A stretch of DNA of 64,000 bases from Peronospora farinosa (lineage: Eukaryota > Oomycota > Peronosporomycetes > Peronosporales > Peronosporaceae), in contig CANTFK010000129.1 of assembly GCA_947646735.1 (NCBI GenBank), positions 434,001 to 498,000 of the forward strand. Direction: 5' to 3'. The position numbers and the translations under genes were made by a program. Shown piece after piece: positions 10,845-20,867 of this stretch (the stretch's first letter is position 1; every line of letters starts with the position of its first letter). The notes beneath the pieces are model-generated. The model saw only the letters and a list, made by a program, of their open reading frames with translations, was not told the DNA's origin and made no database searches.

Positions 10845-12268
10845 TCAATTCACCATGATTCTACTCAATCGAATGCGGCCAGAAAAACTCTTCCACACCT
10901 TCTCGATTTCATCATGCTTCCACTTCATGCAAAAACAAAACGTGTCAGGATTCTCGACGTAAACAAACGTCTTCATCACAAGTGGATCATCGGTCCTCGA
11001 TGATCCACTTTTTAAACGATAGAAGACGCGCTTGGTGCAATACAAGTCGTATACCTTCACCAACACCTCGACCTACACATGCAAGCGTCAGCACATTCGC
11101 ACATACACAACAGAATATACGCACATACAAGTACCTTGTATCTGCTGCCATTTGATAGTTTCTCCTCAACAGATACTGGGAACATGTTGACGATGGGAAT
11201 ATCAAGACTGAGACCGTCGTAAAAGCCATGCATTTCGCGAGAAAGTGCGAGCCTATTGTTCGGATCATGATCGAACTTGCCATATTGACTCTTGTTGCGA
11301 TTGCATTGCTTTCTCGAAATCATGTGGCAGCTTTCTGGCTTGCCGTATGGGTAAAACAGCCAGTCCTCTTCAATTCCCATACAACGATACTCTTCACTTG
11401 CGAAGTCCAGAACCGAACGGATTGTAGACGACGAAACGGATACCAGTGTAGTCTGCGGAGAATCTGACTCCTGTGAATCATAGTCGAGAAACTGGATATG
11501 ATGTAGTTCAATATACCCAGCTTCAAATCGTGTAAATTTGCACGTAACAATTTGGCCGGACAATCGAGAGCCAAGCGTATGCGGATCCGAATCCAAGGCA
11601 TTTTTGAATAGCCATGCATCTTTTTCTGAACAAATGAACGAAAGACAATTAGTAAGCACAAGCAGCACTATTACACAGTGGCAAGATCGTCGCACCTGTC
11701 TTGAATAGAACATGAATGCGCAATTTCTTGGCTTCATACCAAAAAGCGACATCCTTGTCTTTTTCTTCTTTCCGGAGCGCCGGATCGTAGTATCCACACC
11801 GTGCTGACGCCAGCCGATAAAGATGGTAGCGAATTCCTTTTGTGTCCAGCGCGTTCTCAATAGATCCGCTGACGAGCCACAACCCTATCTTTGGTTGTGC
11901 ATGCTCCGGAACCCTCACCAGCACGTGAATTTGTTTTCCTTTTGGGTCCTCCATGCCTTCAAGGAAATCGGCAATATAGTCCTGCTGCCCGCAGCTTTTG
12001 GTCTTCTTTCATTAACTCTACAACGTGATGATGTCATCTTGCCCTTCTTCTAGCTTTATTACATCGTCCGAGCTCGAGGCCAGCCACTTGCCCTCTACCA
12101 TCTTGGCAGGGTAGAGCTGCAGGTCATGCGCGCAGGACATTGAATATCTGAATTCTTCGCCTTGATCGCCATCTTTTAAGTCCCCCACCAACTGTCATCC
12201 TTGTCAACTATCCACAGGAAATACGCTTTGCTTTCGTACCAACGATTATACATACAGAGCGTGACCAT
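10845..12268 (-). pseudogene. Crinkler (CRN) effector-like gene with HNH nuclease-type C-terminus, frame-broken N-terminus
   Basis: Minus-strand relic. N-terminal part (about 12268 to 11873): traces of the CRN LFLAK-type domain, with LQLYPAK in place of the usual motif, a following KWL segment, and the characteristic IHVLVRVPE end. At least two frame breaks (near 12210 and 12020) and an in-frame stop near 12050 interrupt it. The C-terminal part is open in three exons, about 11954-11696, 11625-11135 and 11072-10845, with GT-AG introns. Exon 2 holds an HNH-like motif: His in SCHMISRK, Asn-Asn in DPNNRLALS and His in EMHGFYDGLS. CRN proteins are host-translocated effectors and some end in HNH-type nuclease domains. 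No separate signal peptide is visible. Likely a dead or decaying gene, though the C-terminal domain is preserved. Confidence 0.75.
10980..11010. repeat. Perfect inverted repeat, 13-bp arms, 5-base loop
   Basis: AAGTGGATCATCG at 10980-10992 is followed by GTCCT and its exact reverse complement at 10998-11010. It lies within the last coding exon of the CRN-HNH gene and recurs at 18293-18323 in copy 2. It could form a hairpin in DNA or RNA. Confidence 0.85.
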
Positions 12269-12284
12269 GCCTTTTTTAGTCGGC

Positions 12285-12300
12285 AGATTGTCGAATGAGC
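12285..12300 (-). promoter_or_regulatory. Oomycete initiator (INR)-like element
   Basis: The minus strand reads GCTCATTCGACAATCT, matching the published oomycete INR consensus (GCTCATTYYNCAWTTT type) at nearly every position. It lies 16 bases upstream of the ATG at 12268 that opens the CRN-like relic. Close spacing to the start codon is usual for these genes. Confidence 0.6.
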
Positions 12301-12557
12301 GAAAAGGATGTGGGACATCCTTTCATTCTGATTGGCTGACTACCACAATAACATATTGATGCCCTTCTTCTACGCAAACGACTCAGACGGGTCAGAGTTG
12401 TCCTTTCTAATCAACCAACGTCGGACTGAGCCGGTTCACTGCAAGTATGACTACTAAAACCGTTGAAATAGGTCAGATTAATCTCTACTATGTCACTTGC
12501 ACATAGTTTTATACTCCCTGTAAATCGACCAGCTGAACCCCTCACTCTCTCTCTCCT

Positions 12558-13147
12558 ATGTCTCTTCTGGCTACAATGATGAACGTTGTCATCGCCTTCA
12601 TGGATGCACCGTTTGTGCTTGTTGCAGTAATCAAGTGTATCCGTTGCCAAAGACGTCCAAGTACTTTTTTTGCTGCTATTGAGATCATCGGCTTACAGAA
12701 ATTTCAATTGTGCAGATCAAAGTGGATATGATGACGAACGATGCCACTGTAGCTCACACGAGCAGATTAAAAGGTTTGAACCGATATAAATGTTTGTGGC
12801 CGCTACAGTCGCTCACGACGCCCCAATTATTTTCATCTTGGCCTTGTACAAGTCCAATGTGGACGTGGTGTGCTAGTACATTTGCTGCAGCATTCCCATC
12901 CCAAAGCGAGACTTTTCCTCGAAGCTCAAGCTGATGGCCATCTGTACATTTGATGTGAATATGCCTGGTGATGACGTGATGAATTTCAAGAGTGGCGTCA
13001 CAGGTGACTCTATTCTGGAGGGTATGCTGCGTGTTGGCGACGAGATTGAAGTGCGCCTGATAGTGTCAGCAAGAACGAAGAAAACAAGATGACTTGCATC
13101 CCTATTGTGTCGCTTTGTGTGAACAAGTGCGACCTTCAGATTCGGTA
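12558..13147 (+). pseudogene. Translation initiation factor eIF2 subunit gamma fragment, decayed
   Basis: Several frames together follow the eIF2-gamma sequence in order: LLATMMNVVIAFMDA (family: LMATMLNGAAVMDA), FAAIEIIGLQ, a KVDM stretch, FVAATVAHDAPIIFI, IPIPKRDFSSK, then TFDVNMPGDDV, GDSILEGMLRVGDEIEVR and SKNEENKMTCIPIVS. Frameshifts and an in-frame TAG after DVVC interrupt it. eIF2-gamma is the GTPase subunit that carries initiator tRNA to the ribosome. This piece covers only the middle of the protein and cannot be functional. It lies inside the 7.3 kb unit and continues directly into a catalase fragment. Confidence 0.82.
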
Positions 13148-13451
13148 TGCGGCTTCGCTCTAATTTATACACGGGAGAAGGTAAATAGGATCTCGTACGC
13201 TGATCTTTCTCATTCGCGACCCAATACTCTTCCCAAGCTATATCCACTCGCAGAAGCGTCTGCCAGCTTCTCACTTGAAAGATGCCAATATGGTCTGGGA
13301 TTTCTTTTCACTCCGTCCTGAGTCACTGCACATGCAAGCGTGGCTTTTTTGGAATCGTGGAATTCTAGCAGGCTACCGATTCATGAACGTCTACAGCAGT
13401 AACACGTTTGCTAATGTCAATGCTGAGAGGGATGCCGGTTATAGAATGTAA
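13148..13451 (+). pseudogene. Catalase gene fragment
   Basis: The frame after CGFALIYTRE reads, with one frame change, [20 protein letters not shown], then [44 protein letters not shown] and a TAA at 13449-13451. These match the heme-catalase core (family: [15 protein letters not shown], HLKDPDMxWDFxSLRPES, MNGYGSHTF). Conserved Gly and Ser-His positions in the last block are changed. Heme-ligand and N-terminal regions are absent. It begins within a few bases of where eIF2-gamma similarity stops, so two unrelated gene pieces are fused. Confidence 0.85.
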
Positions 13452-13897
13452 GGGCGACTGCAACGCTATATAGTTATATCACATGGAGCACATATTCTCG
13501 CCCGTGACAGATAGCGTCAATTGTCAAGATAAGTGCTTCAAAGTATAAGTCAAGCTGCACCGCGCATCGATTGTCGACTTCTTGCAACTCGTTCTAAAGA
13601 ACGAAACTTCAATAAGTCGCCTTCCTCAATTACTGATTTTGAGTTCGTAACGTTGGTTTGCATATGCGAATACCAAACACAGATTATAGATGCCAATCTG
13701 TTGGAGTATCTTGACAAGCATCTCCGATCGAAACGAATCACGACACTGGTATAGCACGCCACTTTCTACGGACGATGTAGCTTGCGGAAAGCGTATTCAT
13801 AAAAAAAATCACAGCTACACTGGGCGTGGACCCCAACAAATGTACAAACGACGTCAAGAATCACAAGAAGACCTAGCACTCCATAGCGAGATGACGG
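13452..13897. other. Unexplained stretch upstream of the large gene
   Basis: About 450 bp with broken short frames. One piece (LLEYLDKHLRS near 13700, then STDDVAC in another frame) faintly recalls the glutathione-transferase-like start of elongation factor 1B, but this is too weak to call. The promoter of the large gene should lie here. Confidence 0.4.
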
Positions 13898-16800
13898 ATG
13901 ACATTAATGTTTGAAACGCGTCATCACGAGCATGTTTCCTCTCCGCCTCCCAATATTCGTACGTTACTTGTGGATTCGGTTGACAAAGTTGCAGATAACG
14001 CTGGCGATGGTGCTTTTTCAGACCACACGGACACTTTTGCAGGAAATCTAGGAATCGTCGATGAGGGACCAACACCGTCAAGTTTGAGTGTGGCTCACAC
14101 TGACAATGCTTGTCAGGAATTTAGACAAAATGATAGTGTTATGAACGAGGTTCCTTCGCAACTTGCTGTTGACGAGCTTGCCGCCTTCAACGTAATCAAA
14201 GAAGCAGAAAGTTTGACCAGAGAGATGCTATCAGAGAAAGAAGATGAAAGCGCAAATGAACAAAACTTTCAATTGACAAGCGACAACGCCACGGCAGACG
14301 AGCATCCAGTCGAACATATATTACAAAGTGAGGTCGTGCCGCTGAATTCGAACGCATCGATCCAAGAAACGATTGCCTTCATGTCGCCGCAAAGATCGGA
14401 TGCACCAACAAATATCCCGACAAGGTACGGCTCAACCTCAGTCTTTACTGAAGCGCTCTATTTCCACGTCTGACATAGTTGCTGTGCTTTTGTAATGATA
14501 AGGGAAAGCTGTGTTGCAAGCTCTCCATCATATGTCGTGAAGGATACCGACCACAACACCCCTGGTAGTGCGATGAACGCAATGGAATTATCTGCAGAAA
14601 GCAGTGAAGAAAACCAAGCAGTGTCTGTTGACCCTGAAGTTCCGCTCGAAAAGGAGTCGCCCGTTCAAGTACCAGTAGTATCTGAATATAGTGTGCAATA
14701 CGACTGCAGTTTGAACAAAGAGAAGCCCACTGAGTCGACCGTTGATAGTATCGTCAACGATACTATTCGAACTAACAATCATGCCATTGCATCGTTAGAG
14801 CGACTGAACGAGGTGGAAGCCAATTACAAGAGTGCGAAGACTTTGCTTTTGATACAGGAAGAAAAATTGCGTCAAGTGAAAAGCAGCAGTAAAAGTTGTC
14901 GAAGGATGGAAATTCTTTGCGGCATTGCTTATGATCTACAGTGGCATGTTGCTTCTCCTTCGTGCGGCTTGAACGCATTTCGAAAACAAGAGCTGTTGGG
15001 TAAGCTTGGCACCTACCTTGAAGCTATATTGATACGAAAGGAGCAGACACTGCAAGAAAGAGCTGACGCGTTGCAAGCTGGCTTAGAGCATTTTCTAGCT
15101 GTGGACATACCTATTGTCGATAACCAAGTTGCCGAAAAGAAGACAGAAGCTGTTAAGCTTAACAGCATTTCGAATAGCAACAATATGCCATTAATCCAGA
15201 CTGATATGCACGACGACCGACCTGGTGATGGAAATGATAGAGTGTGGGAGGACGATGATTGGTTTGAAGAAGGAGCATTTGATGACCCGGCAAGTGAATC
15301 AGATGAGCAAGAAGATGTTGTGGCGCAGATTTCTTCTGAAAAGAGTAACTTGAAACTCGGAGGTGATTTTCTGGCCGTAAAGATGGAAGAAGAGGCGTCG
15401 CTTCGGTGGCCTCGCGAGCTACCGCCGTTTTTGTGGTCCCTACTAGAACGAGTAATATCTTCTGATCCACAATCGTACGTTATGAGGGTAACACTTAAGC
15501 GATTGCTCGATGAAATCGCAAAGGGGGACCCATACTATTACCTGCACCCGACGAATGCGTCTAAGAATGCGAATGTATCTTCGCCGTTGCACTCGTCGCC
15601 CTCGCCAGGCTGTGAATTCGGATGCCGGGGCGCGTCAGCTTTGAAGTGGGAGCGAAAACTCGTGTCACAAATCAGCTCGCGGATGAAGTCCTTTGATAAC
15701 GTAGCGTATTCGCTAGCCCGTAGTAGCGGAGGCAAAGAAGTCCTTAACCGCAAGAAGATGAACTCGATAATCCGCAAATTGCATCTTGTTGCGATGCAGC
15801 TGCACTCACTGGTATCACACCTGTATTGCGTGAAGGGCCACGTGACATGCAAAGAGGTTGATTCACTGCCAGTGGCGCTGAATAATTCCCATTTTGAGCG
15901 CAAGATGGGTGTATACAAGTCAAGGCTAAAGCTTGTGGTTCCGCATAAGTATCAGCAGCAGACTCAACAAGAGCAACACAGTTCAAATGAACCTGGCGAA
16001 GAGATTTTACGGGACACGTACGAGTTCTTTCCCGAGCTGCTCCTCTGTATTGATATCTGGGGATATAATTATCGAGAAAGCCTAGGAAAGCAGCACAACA
16101 ACAATTTGATCAGTGGTAAACTTGCTGGCTCGGAAGCAATCTCGGAGACTGCGCTGTTTCCACTCCGTTATTTCCGTAAAGTGGAAAGTCTGGCGTTTGA
16201 CTTTGAGAATGACAGCAATGATCTGCTTCATTGCGTCTGTGACGAGCTCCTTAACATCGTGTGTTTGTGGAACGATTTTAAGTGGACCGATAATCTTGAG
16301 GCTGTGGCATTAGATCGGGTGTTGTCTTTTGAGGCGGATGTGACTGCTAGTATCCTCAAGATTCTTGAGCTTTATGCTCACCACCTGCAGGCATTATGGT
16401 CAGTGCGTCTCATGAATGAACCTGACCAGCTTCGATGTATTCAATTCACGGAGTTCAATGCGTATTATAGTGATCGAAGCCAAAGGAGCTTGAATACGAC
16501 TGCTCGCTCTCAGTCACGAATACCAGGGGTGTCAGAGAATCGTGGGGATGGTCCTATTTGCGACTCGAGAACTGTTGTTCATCATGTGGCAACCGAAGCC
16601 CTGGAGCATCGCCTTGCTGAGGAGTATTGGAATCGAAAAGTCACCGCACTTTCTAATCGGAACCCAGGCGATGACGAGATGGAAGTGGGTTCCGACTCCA
16701 AACTTCAATTACTGAGTGATGAAGTCATTTGCTCGTGGGACCAACATACTTTGGTATCATATTTGCTACGGTGGAGCGACGTGTATGCTATTCGCACGGA

Positions 16801-17464
16801 AGTGAACGCGCTCTCAGTTGTTACAAACCATATGATGAAGCACGTGGTCCAGAAGTTTAGGTTCATGGGTCGTGACGACACTAACGTGACTAGTGGCAGT
16901 TATGTGAACAAGACGATGGTTGATTCATCGACAAGGCAGCTTCTTGCTGCTGTAGGTCGTGCGCAAATGCTGATCCAGGATGCTGTAATTGGTTCCGAGA
17001 AACTTGCGCTACATTCTGCATCAAACCAGCTTCCTAACGAGAAAAAGCAACTGAAGCCGTTAGATTTCGAAGGCAGAACAGGAAATAAAACAAGCTCTTC
17101 CAGCAGGGAAGCTGCACCATCTTGCCCAAATTCGACTTGCATAAATGACGCAGGTGCTCACTCGGATGATGCTGTTTCGGAGACCGTTTGTCATGCTGAA
17201 GCCATTGCGTCGAAAGATGCAGACAGCTACGACGCTATTGAAGACGTAAACATTGACATTGGTATGACTGGAGAACAACCTGAAGTAAATGATCTGATTC
17301 AATTATTGGCTGTCACGAAACAAGACATGCAGGAGCTTTGCGGCCACAGACCGCGGTCAGCTCGCATGCGTGAGAAAGTTCAGATGCAATCACTGCAGCT
17401 TGCGCGGCAAACGGTCGAGATTTTCCGGAATATTAGGAACATGTATGGTTCCCAGCGGCGATAA
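13898..17464 (+). CDS. Large protein of unknown function (about 1,162 residues), two exons
   Basis: Exon 1 13898-14424, intron 14425-14502 (gtacgg...ataag, 78 bp), exon 2 14503-17464; phases agree. A start at 13907 is also possible. I do not recognise a family. The N-terminal third is acidic and disordered. Around residues 290-370 there is a predicted helical stretch (LEAILIRKEQTLQERADALQ), then an acidic WEDDDWFEEGAFDD segment and a large helical region with ELPPFLWSLLERVISSDPQS and RVTLKRLLDEIAKGDPYYYL. The C-terminus contains further helices (VNDLIQLLAVTKQDMQELCG). No signal peptide or membrane span. The last 652 bp are within duplicate copy 2, so the C-terminus is also present at 9500-10151. 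It could be a cytoskeletal or nuclear scaffold, but that is a guess. Confidence 0.75.
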
Positions 17465-18157
17465 TGATGGAAATGTCAACATGGTGCAGTGCCAATATGT
17501 ATTGAGTCTGCAATCCTCAGGCGAGGTAAACGTTCTGAAGCTGTGATAGTATACTGCAGAATAATGTCTGACTCGTTTCCCGCATCGGATACACGCATTT
17601 GCTGGAAACCCAAGACGTCTAGCCTCATGTCACCACAACGTTGTCCGATGCCTGAAAAATCTTATGGCGCTGGACATGATTGAAGATAAGAGGTGACCAG
17701 TGAACGTATTGATCAGAGACTTGGATCTTGGTGTCAAAAGTTTGTATACGAGTTGAGTTTGCTCCAAATGATGTCCTGAGAAGCGTGTTTGCTCTTGATT
17801 GTTCCAACAAATGGAAAGCCCGCTCATTACAACAATACCACCCGTTTCAATGCTCCGAGAGAATACAACGTGGTTTCTATGGACGAAGTTTAAAAGTCAT
17901 ACAATAAAATGATGCTGTTGCATCTTTTTATTTTTCCGAAAGTGTAAAGATTGCGCAGCTGTGGTTGCACGTTTGTGCTGCTGCATGTAGCTTCTTGGTT
18001 GCTATACCGGCTCATGGACGACCCAATGTTTCCAACCTCTTTTGAATTTTGCGTAAATAGATTACTATTGGATACGTTATTTGTATTGTAGCGTTTGCTT
18101 TATCTTTAACACTTATACTCATCCAATTGTTTACGTAAGAATTGAAAGCTAACCTCA
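17465..18157. other. Spacer inside duplicate copy 2
   Basis: Repeat of 10152-10844. No gene or domain recognised. Confidence 0.6.
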
Positions 18158-19185
18158 TCAATTCACCATGATTCTACTCAATCGAATGCGGCCAGAAAAA
18201 CTCTTCCACACCTTCTCGATTTCATCATGCTTCCACTTCATGCAAAAACAAAACGTGTCAGGATTCTCGACGTAAACAAACGTCTTCATCACAAGTGGAT
18301 CATCGGTCCTCGATGATCCACTTTTTAAACGATAGAAGACGCGCTTGGTGCAATACAAGTCGTATACCTTCACCAACACCTCGACCTACACATGCAAGCG
18401 TCAGCACATTCGCACATACACAACAGAATATACGCACATACAAGTACCTTGTATCTGCTGCCATTTGATAGTTTCTCCTCAACAGATACTGGGAACATGT
18501 TGACGATGGGAATATCAAGACTGAGACCGTCGTAAAAGCCATGCATTTCGCGAGAAAGTGCGAGCCTATTGTTCGGATCATGATCGAACTTGCCATATTG
18601 ACTCTTGTTGCGATTGCATTGCTTTCTCGAAATCATGTGGCAGCTTTCTGGCTTGCCGTATGGGTAAAACAGCCAGTCCTCTTCAATTCCCATACAACGA
18701 TACTCTTCACTTGCGAAGTCCAGAACCGAACGGATTGTAGACGACGAAACGGATACCAGTGTAGTCTGCGGAGAATCTGACTCCTGTGAATCATAGTCGA
18801 GAAACTGGATATGATGTAGTTCAATATACCCAGCTTCAAATCGTGTAAATTTGCACGTAACAATTTGGCCGGACAATCGAGAGCCAAGCGTATGCGGATC
18901 CGAATCCAAGGCATTTTTGAATAGCCATGCATCTTTTTCTGAACAAATGAACGAAAGACAATTAGTAAGCACAAGCAGCACTATTACACAGTGGCAAGAT
19001 CGTCGCACCTGTCTTGAATAGAACATGAATGCGCAATTTCTTGGCTTCATACCAAAAAGCGACATCCTTGTCTTTTTCTTCTTTCCGGAGCGCCGGATCG
19101 TAGTATCCACACCGTGCTGACGCCAGCCGATAAAGATGGTAGCGAATTCCTTTTGTGTCCAGCGCGTTCTCAATAGATCCGCTGA
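18158..19185 (-). pseudogene. CRN-HNH gene copy 2, lacking the N-terminal region
   Basis: Exons correspond to 19185-19009, 18938-18448 and 18385-18158 and are identical to copy 1, including the HNH-like His-Asn-His motif and the internal hairpin at 18293-18323. The whole LFLAK-type translocation region and the initiator element are missing because the repeat ends at 19185. The upstream frame then reads into antisense SPRY sequence. With no promoter or translocation domain it is almost surely non-functional as an effector. Confidence 0.78.
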
Positions 19186-19633
19186 AGGTTCGGGAAGTGT
19201 GGGTCTTGAATCCGTCTCGGATGCAGCGGCTCGGAATGCTTACGGCTTTGGTTCTGGAGAACACGTGGGCTGGAAAGGTGTGTCATATGGTTACCATGGT
19301 AATAACGGTGACTTTGCATTCAATGATGGCACCAAGCCGTACGGTGGAGAGTCGAGTGCTTTCGGTCCATCGTGGGGACGAACTACAACTCGATCGGACA
19401 ATCAAGACAATGATGGATCACCAATGCTGACAGTTGGTTGTGGTCTGGATGCTGACACATTCCAGATTTTCTTCACTTTGAATGGTGAGATGATTGGATC
19501 GGCATCGAAGACGGTGCTGCCTGGTGATTACGCTGCTGCCGTATCACTCCACGCTTTTGGCGACGAAGCTGTGATAAATGTTGGATCGGCTCCGTTCCTC
19601 TTTGACATCGAGGCTTTCTGTGCAAGTCCTTAG
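19186..19633 (+). pseudogene. SPRY-domain fragment, probably the 3' half of the broken F-box gene
   Basis: From the border the frame codes GSGSVGLESVSDAA, then YGFGSGEHVGWKGVSYGYHG, AFGPSWGRTTT, TVGCGLDADTFQIFFTLNGE, YAAAVSLHAFGDEAVINVG and PFLFDIEAF, ending with TAG at 19631-19633. This is the central and C-terminal part of a SPRY (B30.2-like) interaction domain, as in oomycete F-box-SPRY proteins. The first strands of the domain are absent. The ATG at 19136 belongs to the inserted repeat in another gene's antisense strand. Most simply this is the downstream half of the gene whose F-box part ends at 9499. Confidence 0.7.
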
Positions 19634-20867
19634 CTCAGACCAACAGGATTGAGTTAAGGGCTTGCACAGAGAAGTTTAGGTATCTCCCGTCGACCTCCAT
19701 GCCGCCTTCATTCGGCCGCTTCCGTTTTATTTTTTCATTTCATTCAGCTCGCTCTGCATGCAGTGGTGGCAGCTTCACCACCCACTCTCTCGAAAAACTG
19801 AGAAATTTTCTGCGTTTCTCGTAAACGATGTTACTCCTAATGTTGATAACTATTGTTCTACTTGCCCCCGTGGCTTTGACCACGCGCTCTAGTGTCCAGG
19901 CATCTTCGGTCTTTGTGCGACTTCGTTGAGGTGCGTCTTGATTGCACATGATTCGCCACTTTCGACACCTTGTTCATCTAACTGTATCTGCAATTGAGCC
20001 ATGTAATTCTCCTGCGTCGAAGCTGGTCGGTCAAGATCTCGTGCTGACGGAGATGGCAACAGTAAAACGAATTGCATGAAAGCTTGCATTGCTGACGATA
20101 CCTACACGAGCGATACATATCGTCGCTTCTCCAATTTGTGTTGTGATACAGCGTGCTGTCCGATTGATGTCTTCAACGCTTCCACTAAGGCGTCGTCCAC
20201 AAGTAGCATACACTCGGCTTTTGGGCTCGCACTATCAGCGAACACGACAAAAAGTCATGTCCAAGATACCGTGGAAATGTTGGACATTCGCGGGTGTTTG
20301 AGTGAGACGAAAGAAGATTGTAAAGACCTCACGTTCCTGTCAAACTCTTGCCAGCGAAGAGTAGCTGGTCATTGTACAAGACGAAGCGGTTTGCGACGGG
20401 AGTTGCTGATAACAAATCGACGCATGTTAGAGCTTACACCACACGCTGAAAGCAAGGCTTTTATGTTTGCTTGACGCTGATCGATGGTGGTGACGAGTTT
20501 TCCAATTGTCATCTTGTACCTTTTGCTTTCAATCAAGGAAAGCGAAGAAGTTGTAAGTGGAAACAGCACAGAATGGTCTTGTAATGTGAAGCCTGCATGC
20601 AACAAGTTACGTTGATTTGGAATGTGGTACGAAACCTGACAGTAGCATGATCAATTTGACGCTACCTGCATGAGCATTACGACTGATAGGCATGTCAGTG
20701 GATGGGGTATTGCACCTGCGGCCTGGCAAACAAGACGTGGCGTTATGCGTAAGTAGTCAACCGACAGACTCTACGGAAGTCACTTTCCATAAGGCAAAGC
20801 AGGAGCACATGCTGCTTCAGAATTCAGAAAGGATACACCAAAAGAGTAAACGACATTCTGATTTTGC
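19634..20867. other. Gene-free stretch after the SPRY fragment
   Basis: About 1.2 kb. Only short overlapping frames on both strands, none with a recognisable domain or consistent codon use. It may hold decayed coding sequence, but I could not assign it. Confidence 0.45.

Larger units (their letters stand above)
9500..11872. repeat. 2,373-bp direct repeat, copy 1
   Basis: Matches 16813-19185 with a constant offset of 7,313 bp. The only difference noticed is G at 10717 against T at 18030. Left border: preceding base a (9499) against t (16812). Right border: c (11873) against a (19186). It contains the 3' end of the large unrecognised gene and most of the CRN-HNH gene. Ends lack TG...CA termini and no target-site duplication is seen, so it is not an LTR pair. 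Confidence 0.95.
16813..19185. repeat. 2,373-bp direct repeat, copy 2
   Basis: Second copy of 9500-11872. On its left the large gene is continuous through the border, so this side is the original context. On its right the CRN-HNH gene is cut and SPRY coding sequence begins. Copy 1 shows the opposite: its right side is continuous, its left side cut. The arrangement equals 1.32 tandem copies of a 7,313 bp unit. Confidence 0.95.

Noticed and set aside
13690..13830. Elongation factor 1B-like fragment
   Set aside because: Only two short weak matches in different frames.
9500..19185. LTR retrotransposon with 2.4-kb LTRs
   Set aside because: No TG...CA ends, no target-site duplication, no gag or pol between the repeats, and host-type genes cross the borders.
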